Assembly (NCBI GenBank): GCA_020632995.1
Contig: JACKEN010000009.1
Span: 1 to 64,000, forward strand
Direction: 5' to 3'
DNA from: Deltaproteobacteria bacterium
Lineage (GTDB): Bacteria > Myxococcota > Kuafuiibacteriia > Kuafuiibacteriales > Kuafuiibacteriaceae
Length of the DNA stretch: 64,000 nt
Position numbers and translations under genes: made by a program. Below are positions 46,001-53,384 of the stretch, one piece after another (position 1 is the first letter of the stretch; each line of letters opens with the position of its first letter). The notes beneath the pieces were generated by a model. The model worked only from the letters and a program-made list of their open reading frames with translations. It did not search any database and was not told the origin of the DNA.

Positions 46001-46194
46001 TACTTCCCTCCTCGATATCCCGAACCCCAGAAGAAGACGCCCCCGCCGCCGGAGCGCCCCGAGCCCCCCGAGGAGTACCCCGGGAAGGTGTCGGTGCCGG
46101 ACCAGATCATGCCCCGCATCTCGGCCCCCAGGTACCCCACCAGGAGACCGGCGCCGACGAGCATGTAGAGCTTGGCGAGCTTCCCTTCAAACAT
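46000..46194 (-). CDS. Small glycine-rich single-pass membrane protein
   Basis: A 64-residue protein with one hydrophobic helix (about residues 8-24) and a glycine/serine-rich tail (GYSSGGSGRSGGGG) ending in GYRGGK. It is not a known family to me. Its placement 3 bp after the DUF4178 gene and 1 base overlap with the DUF350 gene supports a real operon member. Such short proteins often lie between DUF4178 and DUF350 genes. Confidence 0.6.
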   Translation of the reverse strand: MFEGKLAKLYMLVGAGLLVGYLGAEMRGMIWSGTDTFPGYSSGGSGRSGGGGVFFWGSGYRGGK

Positions 46195-46197
46195 GAG

Positions 46198-48141
46198 TCA
46201 CCCTGCGTGATCGCTGTCCGCCCAGCGGCGCTTCTCGAACCCGTAGTACAGCAGAACCTTCAGCATTGGGAACAGCCAGAGCAGGATCAGCACCACCACC
46301 GCGTGGCTCCCGACGAACACGTCCTGCCGCAGCCGCACCGACACGCGGGTGGGCGCCTGCGCGCTGGAGGACCACTCCGGCGTGAGCTGCAGGACGTACT
46401 CCCCCTTCGGCATGTCGCCCAGGTAGACCGTCCGCACCCGCCCGCCCTGGCCCCAGGTGGTGCCCTGGACCCGCGGCGTGGCCGAGTCGATCCCCGCCCC
46501 GAACGGGTAGCGCTTCTGGGTGTTGAGGTTGGTGATGACGCCGGTGTTGAACAGCCACCCGGAGTTGAGGTCGGAGGTCACGCTGATCGCGAGGTTGCTC
46601 CGCTCGGTCAGCTGGAACGGCTGGCTCTGGATGACGTTGCCGCGCGCGCTCTGGGTCGGGGGGGCGCCGGCCGCCACCGGCGCGGCGACCAGCGGCCACT
46701 CCTGCTTGAACACCTCGGTCGCGTCCGAGGTCGTGATCATGAGCCCCGCGAGCACCAGCAGGATGAGGCTGAACACCCCGGCGAGGGCGAACATCCCCTT
46801 CAGCGCCTTCTTGTGGGGGTTCGGCTCATGGGGGGCCACGCCCCAGGTCGGTGGCAACTTGCCTTGCAACCCGAAGGCCTCGGCCACCACGTCGGCCTCG
46901 AGGTAGGTGCCGATCGACCAGTTCACCTCGTCGGCCGAGGACTCCCGGGAGAGCATCCGGGGCGGGCTGATGAAGTCGGCAGTGCCCACCCGCTCGCCGA
47001 TCGCCACCTTCCAGTAGAACTCACCGCGGAGCGCGTCGACCCGCGCCGAGGCGCTCTGGTAGTGCGCAAACCGCTCATTACCGAACTTCACCCCGCGGGG
47101 ACCGTCGGGGAGCACGTCGCCCGCGTGGATCGGCTCGACCCAGCTCCAGTGCCCGTCCGAGTTCACCAGCCAGCGGTAGCCCTCGCTCGCGTTGCCGCGC
47201 AGGAGGTACTCGGACCACTCGTAGCGCTCCCCCTCGAAGGTCACGCTGCGGACGAGGAAGCCGTAGACCGTCCACTTCTTGCCCTCGAAGCGCCCCACCG
47301 ACCCGAGCGGGATCACCGGGTCGGGGCCGGGGCGGTTCAGCGAGGTCAGCAGGTAGAGGTCGTTGCCCTTGTCGCAGCCGAGGAGGGAGCCGCAGGCGCC
47401 GCACGCCACCCGCATCGACTCGTCGGGCGCCCGCAGCTCCACCGAGGCCCCGCAGTTGGGGCAGTTGAGCCCCACCCCGCCCGCCGCCTGGCCGGGGGCG
47501 ACGTCGCGGAGCACCGAGCGGTCGAAGAGCTTGTCGTAGGGCTGCTGCTCGCCCAAGAAGAGGGCCTCGGCCCGATCGGTGCCGGTGCCGTAGTCGATGG
47601 TGCCGAAGAGCCCCTCCGGGCCCTGGAGATCCGCGTAGTGGAAGTGGCTCCCCGGGGCCACCGCGAACGGCAACTCACCTTGCGCCGCCTTGAACACCGC
47701 TCGGCGGCGCTCGACCACCGCGAAGGTCTTGTTGCCCACCGCGATGCGGCTGCCGACCCGGGCGTGGGCGAAGCTCGGCAGCCCCGGCACCTCCTTGCCG
47801 AAGGTGACGTAGGCCCGGCCCTGCGCCTCGGCCACCCAGCCCCAGGAGCCGTCGTCGAAGGCGGCGTACCACTCGTTCCAGGGCCCCTGGCCGTAGTCGA
47901 GCTGGAGCTGGCCCACCAGGGTGAAGCCGCGCCCCCGATACTTGCCGGACACCCCGAGCGACAGGGGCGAGCCCAGGTCGGCGAGGGGCGCCACCTTCCC
48001 GAGGATCTCGAGCTCGGTGATGTCGTCGCCGACGCGAGCCACCGCGCTGGCGCAATACGGGCACACCGACAGCAGCGAGCTGCCGGCCTTGAACTCGACC
48101 TGCCCCCCACAGTTCGGGCAGTTGGTGACGCGTGACGCCAT
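46198..48141 (-). CDS. DUF4178 protein with zinc ribbons and C-terminal membrane segments
   Basis: A 647-residue protein. Two zinc-ribbon-like cysteine groups (CPNCGG...CPYC near the N-terminus and CPNCGA...CGACG near residue 230) each precede a DUF4178 domain with repeated aromatic patterns (YGQGPWNEWYAAFDDGSWGWVAEAQG and YEWSEYLLRGNASEGYRWLV). A membrane helix near residue 455 and another near the C-terminus (VVVLILLWLFPMLKVLLYYGF) flank a periplasmic beta domain. The start is the ATG at 48141. It is first in the six-gene operon and divergent, across 108 bp, from the DUF4139 genes. Confidence 0.85.
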   Translation of the reverse strand: MASRVTNCPNCGGQVEFKAGSSLLSVCPYCASAVARVGDDITELEILGKVAPLADLGSPLSLGVSGKYRGRGFTLVGQLQLDYGQGPWNEWYAAFDDGSWGWVAEAQGRAYVTFGKEVPGLPSFAHARVGSRIAVGNKTFAVVERRRAVFKAAQGELPFAVAPGSHFHYADLQGPEGLFGTIDYGTGTDRAEALFLGEQQPYDKLFDRSVLRDVAPGQAAGGVGLNCPNCGASVELRAPDESMRVACGACGSLLGCDKGNDLYLLTSLNRPGPDPVIPLGSVGRFEGKKWTVYGFLVRSVTFEGERYEWSEYLLRGNASEGYRWLVNSDGHWSWVEPIHAGDVLPDGPRGVKFGNERFAHYQSASARVDALRGEFYWKVAIGERVGTADFISPPRMLSRESSADEVNWSIGTYLEADVVAEAFGLQGKLPPTWGVAPHEPNPHKKALKGMFALAGVFSLILLVLAGLMITTSDATEVFKQEWPLVAAPVAAGAPPTQSARGNVIQSQPFQLTERSNLAISVTSDLNSGWLFNTGVITNLNTQKRYPFGAGIDSATPRVQGTTWGQGGRVRTVYLGDMPKGEYVLQLTPEWSSSAQAPTRVSVRLRQDVFVGSHAVVVLILLWLFPMLKVLLYYGFEKRRWADSDHAG

Positions 48142-48249
48142 AGCGCGAGCCCCCGGCTGGGCTGGGGGATAACATCCCACCGCACCCCCGGCAAGCCGCG
48201 CCCCGGGAGGCCTGCCCCCGGGGTCGGGGTGCGGCTATGCTCCCGAATC

Positions 48250-50196
48250 ATGAGCACCGCTCCGGTCATCGTCCAGAGCCGCATCGTGGGCGCCACGGTG
48301 TTCTCCGATCTTGCCCACGTCACCCGACAGGCCGCGGTGACCCTGATCCCGGGCCTCAACCGGCTCGCGTTCGAGGATCTCCCCCGCAACCTCGATCCCG
48401 CCGCGATCCGGGTCCGCACCAGCCTCGGCACGGTGCGCTTCGTCGAGGGGGACGACCTGTCGTGGAGCGCCGACGCCGACAAGACCCCCGAGGAGCAGGA
48501 GCTCCTGGACGCCGCGCGCAAGGTGCACCGGCTCGAGGGCGAGCTCCAGGCGCTCCAGGCCGAGGTGGAGCTGATCGACCGCCTCGCCCCCGGCCGCGGC
48601 CTCCCGAGCCCACACCAGCTCGGCCCGCTCCGCCCCGAGGCCTTCGCCGAGGGCCTCGACGTGGTGGTGAAGCGCCGCCGCGACGCCCTCTACGCAAGCC
48701 GGGTTGCCGCCTACGAGCTCCACCGGGCGCAGGAGCACCTGCGCACCCTGGAGGCTCGCCAGCAGGCCGCGGGGCAGACCGCGCGCCCGGCCGAGCGGGC
48801 GGTGGTGGTGGTGGGCCTCGACGTCGAGGCGCCGGGCGAGGCCGAGCTCAGCCTGATCTACGACGCGGCCTGGGCCACCTGGCGCCCCTACTACGCGCTC
48901 CGCCTCGAAGACGGCGGCAACACGGTCGAGGTCGCCCGCTTCGCCGACGTCTGGCAGCAGACGGGCGAGGACTGGCCCGACGTCGCCCTGCGCCTGTCGA
49001 GCGCGGAGCCCGAGGAGGGCCTCGAGGTGCCGCAGGTGTTGCCGTGGATCCTGGAGCGCCGCCAGCAGATCCAGGGCGACCCGGCCCAGCTCTACAAGAA
49101 GGAGCGCCTCAAGCGCCCCTCCATGCCCGCGCCCAAGATGTCCCGGCGCATGGCGCCCGGGCCGGCCGCCTCCATGGCCCCGCCCGCCGCCGCGCCGGCG
49201 CTCATGCGCAAGCCCGCGCCTCAGGCCGACGTCCTCGAGGACGAGGCCACGCGGGACCTGGACTACGACGACCTCGAGGTGGAGGCCCCGTCGCCCGACG
49301 CGGTGATGGACAACTACGCCCAGCAGTTCGACGAGGAGGGCATCTTCGCCAGCGTCACCTCCTCGGGCCTCGTCGCGGCCAGCTACAGCCAGCTCTACAC
49401 CTCAGAGGACGGCACCGACGGCGGCGGTGGGGGCGCGCCCCCGCGGCCCCCTGCCGCGCCCCCGCCCCCCGGCCCACCGCTGCCCCGGCGGCGACACCCG
49501 CCGCCCGGGCATCCAGACTTCAGGCGCCTCCTCGAGCTGCCCACCCCGCAGAGCAGCAGCGGCGGCATCGACTTCGAGCAGGTGGTGGCGGGCGGCGTCG
49601 CGCTCCCGTCCGGCAGCGGGCACCAGCGGGTGGCCCTGTCGGCCCGGCGCTACTCGGCCCAGGTGCAATACCTCTTGCGTCCCGCGGCCAAGGACCACGC
49701 CTTCGGGCGGGTGGAGGTGGTGAACGCGGAGCCCGACCCGCTCCTGCAGGGGCCCGCCGCCCTCTTCGTGGACGGCGCCTTCTTCGGCACCACCCAGGTC
49801 CGCACCACCCCCGCCAATGGGAAGCTGGTGCTCGACCTCGGGGCCCAGACCGCGCTGAAGTGCGCGCGGCGCAGCAAGACCACGGTGCGCACCGAGGGCC
49901 TGATCTCCAAGGACGACGTGCACGCGGTGCACGTGACGATCGAGGTGGAGAGCTTCCTCGACGTCCCCGCCTCGGTGGAGGTGCAGGACCAGTACCCGGT
50001 CTCCACCGACGAGAAGGTGAAGGTGAAGCTCCTGCTCCCGAAGGCGGGCGACGCGGAGCTCGACGAGCGCAACGGCATCCTGACCTTCCGGCGCACCATC
50101 GCCCCCAGGGGCCGACTCGAGCTGCACATCACCTACGAGATCGAGGTGCCGAAGGACTACCAGATCCACCAGCTCCTCACGGAGACCACGTCATGA
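48250..50196 (+). CDS. DUF4139 family protein, copy 1
   Basis: A 648-residue protein with the DUF4140/DUF4139 layout: an N-terminal beta domain (FSDLAHVTRQAAVTLIPGLNRLAF), a central helical hairpin (RKVHRLEGELQALQAEVEL) and a C-terminal beta domain (IYDAAWATWRPYYALRL, DWPDVALRLSSAEP). It has a long Pro/Gly-rich insertion at about residues 390-430. There is no clear signal peptide. Some members are called mucoidy inhibitor MuiA-like, but the function is unknown. The stop overlaps the second copy (ATGA). Confidence 0.85.
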   Translation: MSTAPVIVQSRIVGATVFSDLAHVTRQAAVTLIPGLNRLAFEDLPRNLDPAAIRVRTSLGTVRFVEGDDLSWSADADKTPEEQELLDAARKVHRLEGELQALQAEVELIDRLAPGRGLPSPHQLGPLRPEAFAEGLDVVVKRRRDALYASRVAAYELHRAQEHLRTLEARQQAAGQTARPAERAVVVVGLDVEAPGEAELSLIYDAAWATWRPYYALRLEDGGNTVEVARFADVWQQTGEDWPDVALRLSSAEPEEGLEVPQVLPWILERRQQIQGDPAQLYKKERLKRPSMPAPKMSRRMAPGPAASMAPPAAAPALMRKPAPQADVLEDEATRDLDYDDLEVEAPSPDAVMDNYAQQFDEEGIFASVTSSGLVAASYSQLYTSEDGTDGGGGGAPPRPPAAPPPPGPPLPRRRHPPPGHPDFRRLLELPTPQSSSGGIDFEQVVAGGVALPSGSGHQRVALSARRYSAQVQYLLRPAAKDHAFGRVEVVNAEPDPLLQGPAALFVDGAFFGTTQVRTTPANGKLVLDLGAQTALKCARRSKTTVRTEGLISKDDVHAVHVTIEVESFLDVPASVEVQDQYPVSTDEKVKVKLLLPKAGDAELDERNGILTFRRTIAPRGRLELHITYEIEVPKDYQIHQLLTETTS

Positions 50197-51731
50197 GCGA
50201 CACCGACTCCAAGGTGGTGCACGTCCGAGTGTACATCGACCGGGCCACCGTGACCCGGCGACAGACCGTCACGCTGCAACCTGGCCTGCACACCGTCACC
50301 TTCGGGCCCCTCCCCCGGGACCTCGACAGCAGCACCTTCCAGGCCCGGGCCCGGGCGGGCGACGAGATCCTCACCGTGGTGGGGCTGAGCACCCAGCTCG
50401 CCTACAAGGAGCCCCACGCCGGCCGGCGGGGCGAGGTGGAGACCCAGCTGGACGCCCAGGAGGCGGCGATCCGCGCCCTCGACGACGCCGCCACCACCGA
50501 CCGCAACGCGGTGGACCTCCTCGCCAACTACGCCGAGCTGGCCACCGACCGCCTCAGCGTGGAGTGGGTGGAGCCGGACCCGCCCTTCGATCGCTGGCTC
50601 CAGGTCTTCGATCTGCTGCGGGAGCGCCGCGCCCACCTCGCCGCCACCGAGGCGGCCCGCAAGTCCGACCGCGCCCGGGCCGAGGCCCGGCGTCAGGAGC
50701 TCCTGACCGAGCTGTCCCGCCTCGGCGAGCGCAAGGTGGTGGGCCAGGACGTGCAGGTCTTCCTGCAGCTCCCGGAGGGCGAGGCGCGCGAGGTGGAGGT
50801 AGACCTGTCCTACGGCACCCCTACCGCGAGCTGGATGCCGGCCTACGACGCCCGGGTCCTGGACGACTCCGAGGCGCCGCAGGTCAACCTGCTCGCTGTG
50901 GCCCTCGTGCGCCAGACCACCGGCGAGGACTGGGAGGACGTCGAGCTCGTCGCCACCACCGCGCGCCCGCCCCTCGCCGAGCCCCCGCCCGAGCTGATGA
51001 AGCTCGAGGTCTCGGGTCGCCCCGGGGTGGTCGACAAGGAGGTCGTGGCCACCCACGACGCCGGCCCCCGCCTCGGCGGCGCCGGCGCCAAGGCCCCCGA
51101 GGCCCCGCCCACCACCTCGGTGGAGCACGCGGCCCGCGGCCGGGTCACCATCCCCTCCACCGGCCGCCCGGTGCGGGTCGAGCTCTTCTCGGCCGACGTC
51201 CCCGCCACCCGCCGCCTCGAGGTCGCCGCCCTCACCCGCCCGGTCGCAGTGTGGGTGCTCGACGTGACCAACACCAGCGGCCGGGTGCTCCTGCCCGGCG
51301 CGGTGAGCCTGTTCCGCGGCCCCAACTACAGCGGCCGCACCCAGCTCGGCTACGTGGCCGGCCACGAGCGGTTCCGCCTCCCCCTCGGAACGGAGGGCAG
51401 CTTGCACATCCAGCGCAAGACCCACACCCACCCGAGCAAGAAGGCCATGGTCACCGGCGCGGTGAGCCGCGAGTACGAGACCCACACCACGGTCGAGAAC
51501 CGCGGCGCAACCCAGCTTACCCTCTGGGTCCGCGAGCGCGTCCCCGTCTCGCGCCTCGAGCCGGTGAAGGTCGACCGCCTCGCCATCCCCACCGACACCA
51601 AGGTGGACGACGAGACCGGCCTGATGGAGACCGCGGTGCGGGTCGCCCCCCACGCCAAGCAGGAGCTCTCGCTCCGCTACCGCATCACCGCCCCCAGCGG
51701 CTTCACCCTCCGCATCCCTGGAGCGCTCTGA
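50193..51731 (+). CDS. DUF4139 family protein, copy 2
   Basis: A 512-residue paralogue of the preceding protein with the same order of domains: VYIDRATVTRRQTVTLQPGLHTVTF at the N-terminus, a shorter coiled central region and the C-terminal DUF4139 pattern (LSYGTPTASWMPAYDARV and TTGEDWEDVELV). The two proteins probably arose by duplication and may form a heteromeric complex, as their genes are co-translated (ATGA). No signal peptide is visible, so cytoplasmic action is likely. Function is unknown. Confidence 0.85.
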   Translation: MSDTDSKVVHVRVYIDRATVTRRQTVTLQPGLHTVTFGPLPRDLDSSTFQARARAGDEILTVVGLSTQLAYKEPHAGRRGEVETQLDAQEAAIRALDDAATTDRNAVDLLANYAELATDRLSVEWVEPDPPFDRWLQVFDLLRERRAHLAATEAARKSDRARAEARRQELLTELSRLGERKVVGQDVQVFLQLPEGEAREVEVDLSYGTPTASWMPAYDARVLDDSEAPQVNLLAVALVRQTTGEDWEDVELVATTARPPLAEPPPELMKLEVSGRPGVVDKEVVATHDAGPRLGGAGAKAPEAPPTTSVEHAARGRVTIPSTGRPVRVELFSADVPATRRLEVAALTRPVAVWVLDVTNTSGRVLLPGAVSLFRGPNYSGRTQLGYVAGHERFRLPLGTEGSLHIQRKTHTHPSKKAMVTGAVSREYETHTTVENRGATQLTLWVRERVPVSRLEPVKVDRLAIPTDTKVDDETGLMETAVRVAPHAKQELSLRYRITAPSGFTLRIPGAL

Positions 51732-51732
51732 C

Positions 51733-52032
51733 TTGGCCGATGCCTACCAGCTCCTCGGGGTGGCGAGGGACGCCACCGACGAGGCGATCCGCGCCGCGTA
51801 CCGCGACCGCGTGAAGCGCATGCACCCCGACCGCCACGGCGGCACCGAGGCCGCGCACGAGGCGTTCCTGGAGCTGCAGGCGGCGTACGAGGTGCTGAGC
51901 GACCCGGACCGGCGAGCGGCGCACGACCTGGACCCGGAGGGGGTGCTGGGCACGGAGGTGTGGGTCCAGCGGAGGAAGGCGCAGCTGAAGCGGCGGCGGG
52001 CGCGCTTGGACAGGTTGTACCGCGAGCGCTGA
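51733..52032 (+). CDS. Short J-domain (DnaJ-like) protein
   Basis: A 99-residue protein made of a J-domain (residues ~3-65) with the HPD motif in MHPDRHGG, which is needed to stimulate a Hsp70 ATPase, and a basic C-terminal helix (KAQLKRRRARLDRLYRER). The start is TTG, 1 bp after the second DUF4139 gene; no ATG or GTG lies before the J-domain. It is probably co-transcribed with the DUF4139 pair and could recruit DnaK to them. Confidence 0.82.
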   Translation: MADAYQLLGVARDATDEAIRAAYRDRVKRMHPDRHGGTEAAHEAFLELQAAYEVLSDPDRRAAHDLDPEGVLGTEVWVQRRKAQLKRRRARLDRLYRER

Positions 52033-52069
52033 TCGGTGGGGCTCGGAGGTGGGTGTCGGAGGGGCGGAG

Positions 52070-52351
52070 AGGGCGGCGCTCCGCTCGAGTGAGCGTCAGC
52101 CCGTAGGGCTGTAAGCGAGTGAGGTGCCCCGGAGCCCCGTTTGCGGGGGTCCGACAGGGTGCTTCCGGGCCCGAGGCCTTCGCCGCTCCGGGGGACCGGC
52201 GCTAGGGGGCCCCGGCGGCGGCACTTCGAGCGGCCTTGGTAGTGCCCCAAAGCCCCCCTCCGGGCGAAGACCTCGGGCCCTCCCGCTCCGCTTGCGCCTG
52301 CGCTCCGTGCCGGGCCCCCGGTCGGCTCGCGTGGGTTGGCGCGGAGGTGGG
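52070..52351. repeat. Composite intergenic repeat, left copy (blocks A then B)
   Basis: Block A (about 52070-52201) and block B (about 52224-52351) recur in inverted orientation about 0.8-0.9 kb to the right. Block A is nearly identical to the reverse complement of 52964-53094 (a few mismatches and one indel over ~118 bp). Block B matches the reverse complement of 53108-53229. It lies directly after the J-domain gene, is extremely GC-rich and holds no gene I can support. Confidence 0.85.
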
Positions 52352-52373
52352 GCGTCGGAGGGGCGGCGCCGCC

Positions 52374-52472
52374 GACGTCCTGCACCCCCTCGACGATCGC
52401 AAGAAGAACCGCGCGGCGGTCTTCAAGGAGTACCTCGACCACCTCCGGGAGGGGACCGAGCTCGTCCCCTGA
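52374..52472 (+). pseudogene. 3' remnant of a protein-coding gene fused to the repeat
   Basis: The 99 bp end in a stop codon and encode a hydrophilic tail (about DVLHPLDDRKKNRAAVFK, then YLDHLREGTELVP). Nearly every third position is G or C, with a single exception, a coding-type bias that the repeat to its left does not have in this frame. There is no start nearby; the upstream sequence is repeat block B. It looks like the C-terminus of a gene whose 5' part was removed when the repeat arose. The family is not recognised. Confidence 0.5.
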
Positions 52473-52500
52473 CACGCGAGCGAGGGCGAAATCGCCTGCC

Positions 52501-52911
52501 TCAGTCGCGGCGGCGGACCGGCCTCCGCAGCCCTGGCGGAGGCCAGGGCATTCCATAGTCTACGCAGGTATAGAACGGGTCGGGCGACGTCGTCGTTGGA
52601 CACGCAGGATTTTGCAGCTCGCCGCAGTTGCAGAACTGCTCGCGACCGCAGTCATCGTCGACCCTGCAAGGGCGCCGGCACTCGTCCAACGTGCTGAACG
52701 CCCTCCATCGATACCGGCGCATCCCTGCGGGGCAATCTCCCGCCGCTCCCACAGGCGAAGTGCTGATGATCGCGCCACGCCCTTGCGACGGAGCGACCCC
52801 GCCCTCGGTCGACGAAGCGGCGACCTCGGCGTGCAGACACGCGTCTGCCCACCAGACCCCGCCGAGCAACGACAACGAGACGCCGAGCGCCCACCCCCTC
52901 ATCACGACCAT
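52501..52911 (-). CDS. Small cysteine-rich secreted protein
   Basis: A 136-residue product with a signal peptide (MRGWALGVSLSLLGG...) and a compact cysteine cluster in the second half: CPAGMRRY, then DECRRPCRVDDDCGREQFCNC and a final CVDYG. The CxxDxDC spacing is typical of small secreted or surface domains common in Myxococcota. It lies between the left and right repeat units, on the strand opposite to the upstream genes. The start could be 52911 or 52902. Confidence 0.6.
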   Translation of the reverse strand: MVVMRGWALGVSLSLLGGVWWADACLHAEVAASSTEGGVAPSQGRGAIISTSPVGAAGDCPAGMRRYRWRAFSTLDECRRPCRVDDDCGREQFCNCGELQNPACPTTTSPDPFYTCVDYGMPWPPPGLRRPVRRRD

Positions 52912-52963
52912 CGCGACTCCTTCTCCAACGCCCAAGGTTCATCAAGAGCGCACGCTCCGCCCC

Positions 52964-53094
52964 CGCCGGTCCCCCGGAGCGGGGAAGCCTCGGGCCCGGA
53001 AGCACCCTGTCGGACCCCCGCAAGCGGGGCTCCGGGGCACCTCACTCGCTTACAGCCCTGCGGGCTGACGCTCACTCGAGCGCAGCGCCGCCTC
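52964..53094. repeat. Composite intergenic repeat, inverted extra copy of block A
   Basis: Reverse-complement copy of 52070-52201, with about 118 bp of near identity. It starts just upstream (53 bp) of the cysteine-rich gene and is followed at once by the larger right copy. Several short open frames cross it but translate to low-complexity Gly/Pro/Arg sequence, so I treat it as non-coding. Confidence 0.85.
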
Positions 53095-53107
53095 AGCACC
53101 GCCCGAC

Positions 53108-53350
53108 CTCACCTCCGCGAGCCGACCGGCGGCCCGCGATGAGCAAGGAGCAGAAGCGCGAGCGGAGCGGGAGGGCCCGAGGTCTTCCCCCGGAGGGGGA
53201 CTTTGGGGCACTACCAAGCCCGCTCGAAGCCAACGCCTGTGGGGCCCCCAAGAAGGCGGACCCACCGACGCTCGACGCCAACGCGCCCCCTAGCGCCGGT
53301 CCCCCGGAGCGGGGAAGGCCTCGGGCCCGGAAGCGCAGCGCCGCCTCAGC
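53108..53350. repeat. Composite intergenic repeat, right copy (inverted blocks B and shortened A)
   Basis: Inverted relative to the left copy: block B' at 53108-53229 and a shortened block A'' at about 53294-53350 that lacks roughly 73 bp of the block A core. A spacer of about 64 bp (53230-53293) separates them, longer than in the left copy. It ends 34 bp before the stop of the M50 protease gene. Confidence 0.8.
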
Positions 53351-53384
53351 ACCCACGCCTCCCCACGCCCGCCGAAGCCAAGCC

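Noticed and set aside
52070..53350. Insertion sequence or transposon
   Set aside because: No transposase frame, terminal inverted repeats or target-site duplications are visible; the blocks are inverted individually and partly deleted.
52030..53360. Several short open frames in the repeat region
   Set aside because: They run through both repeat orientations and give Pro/Gly/Arg-rich low-complexity products without start signals; only the cysteine-rich frame has a signal peptide and a domain-like pattern.
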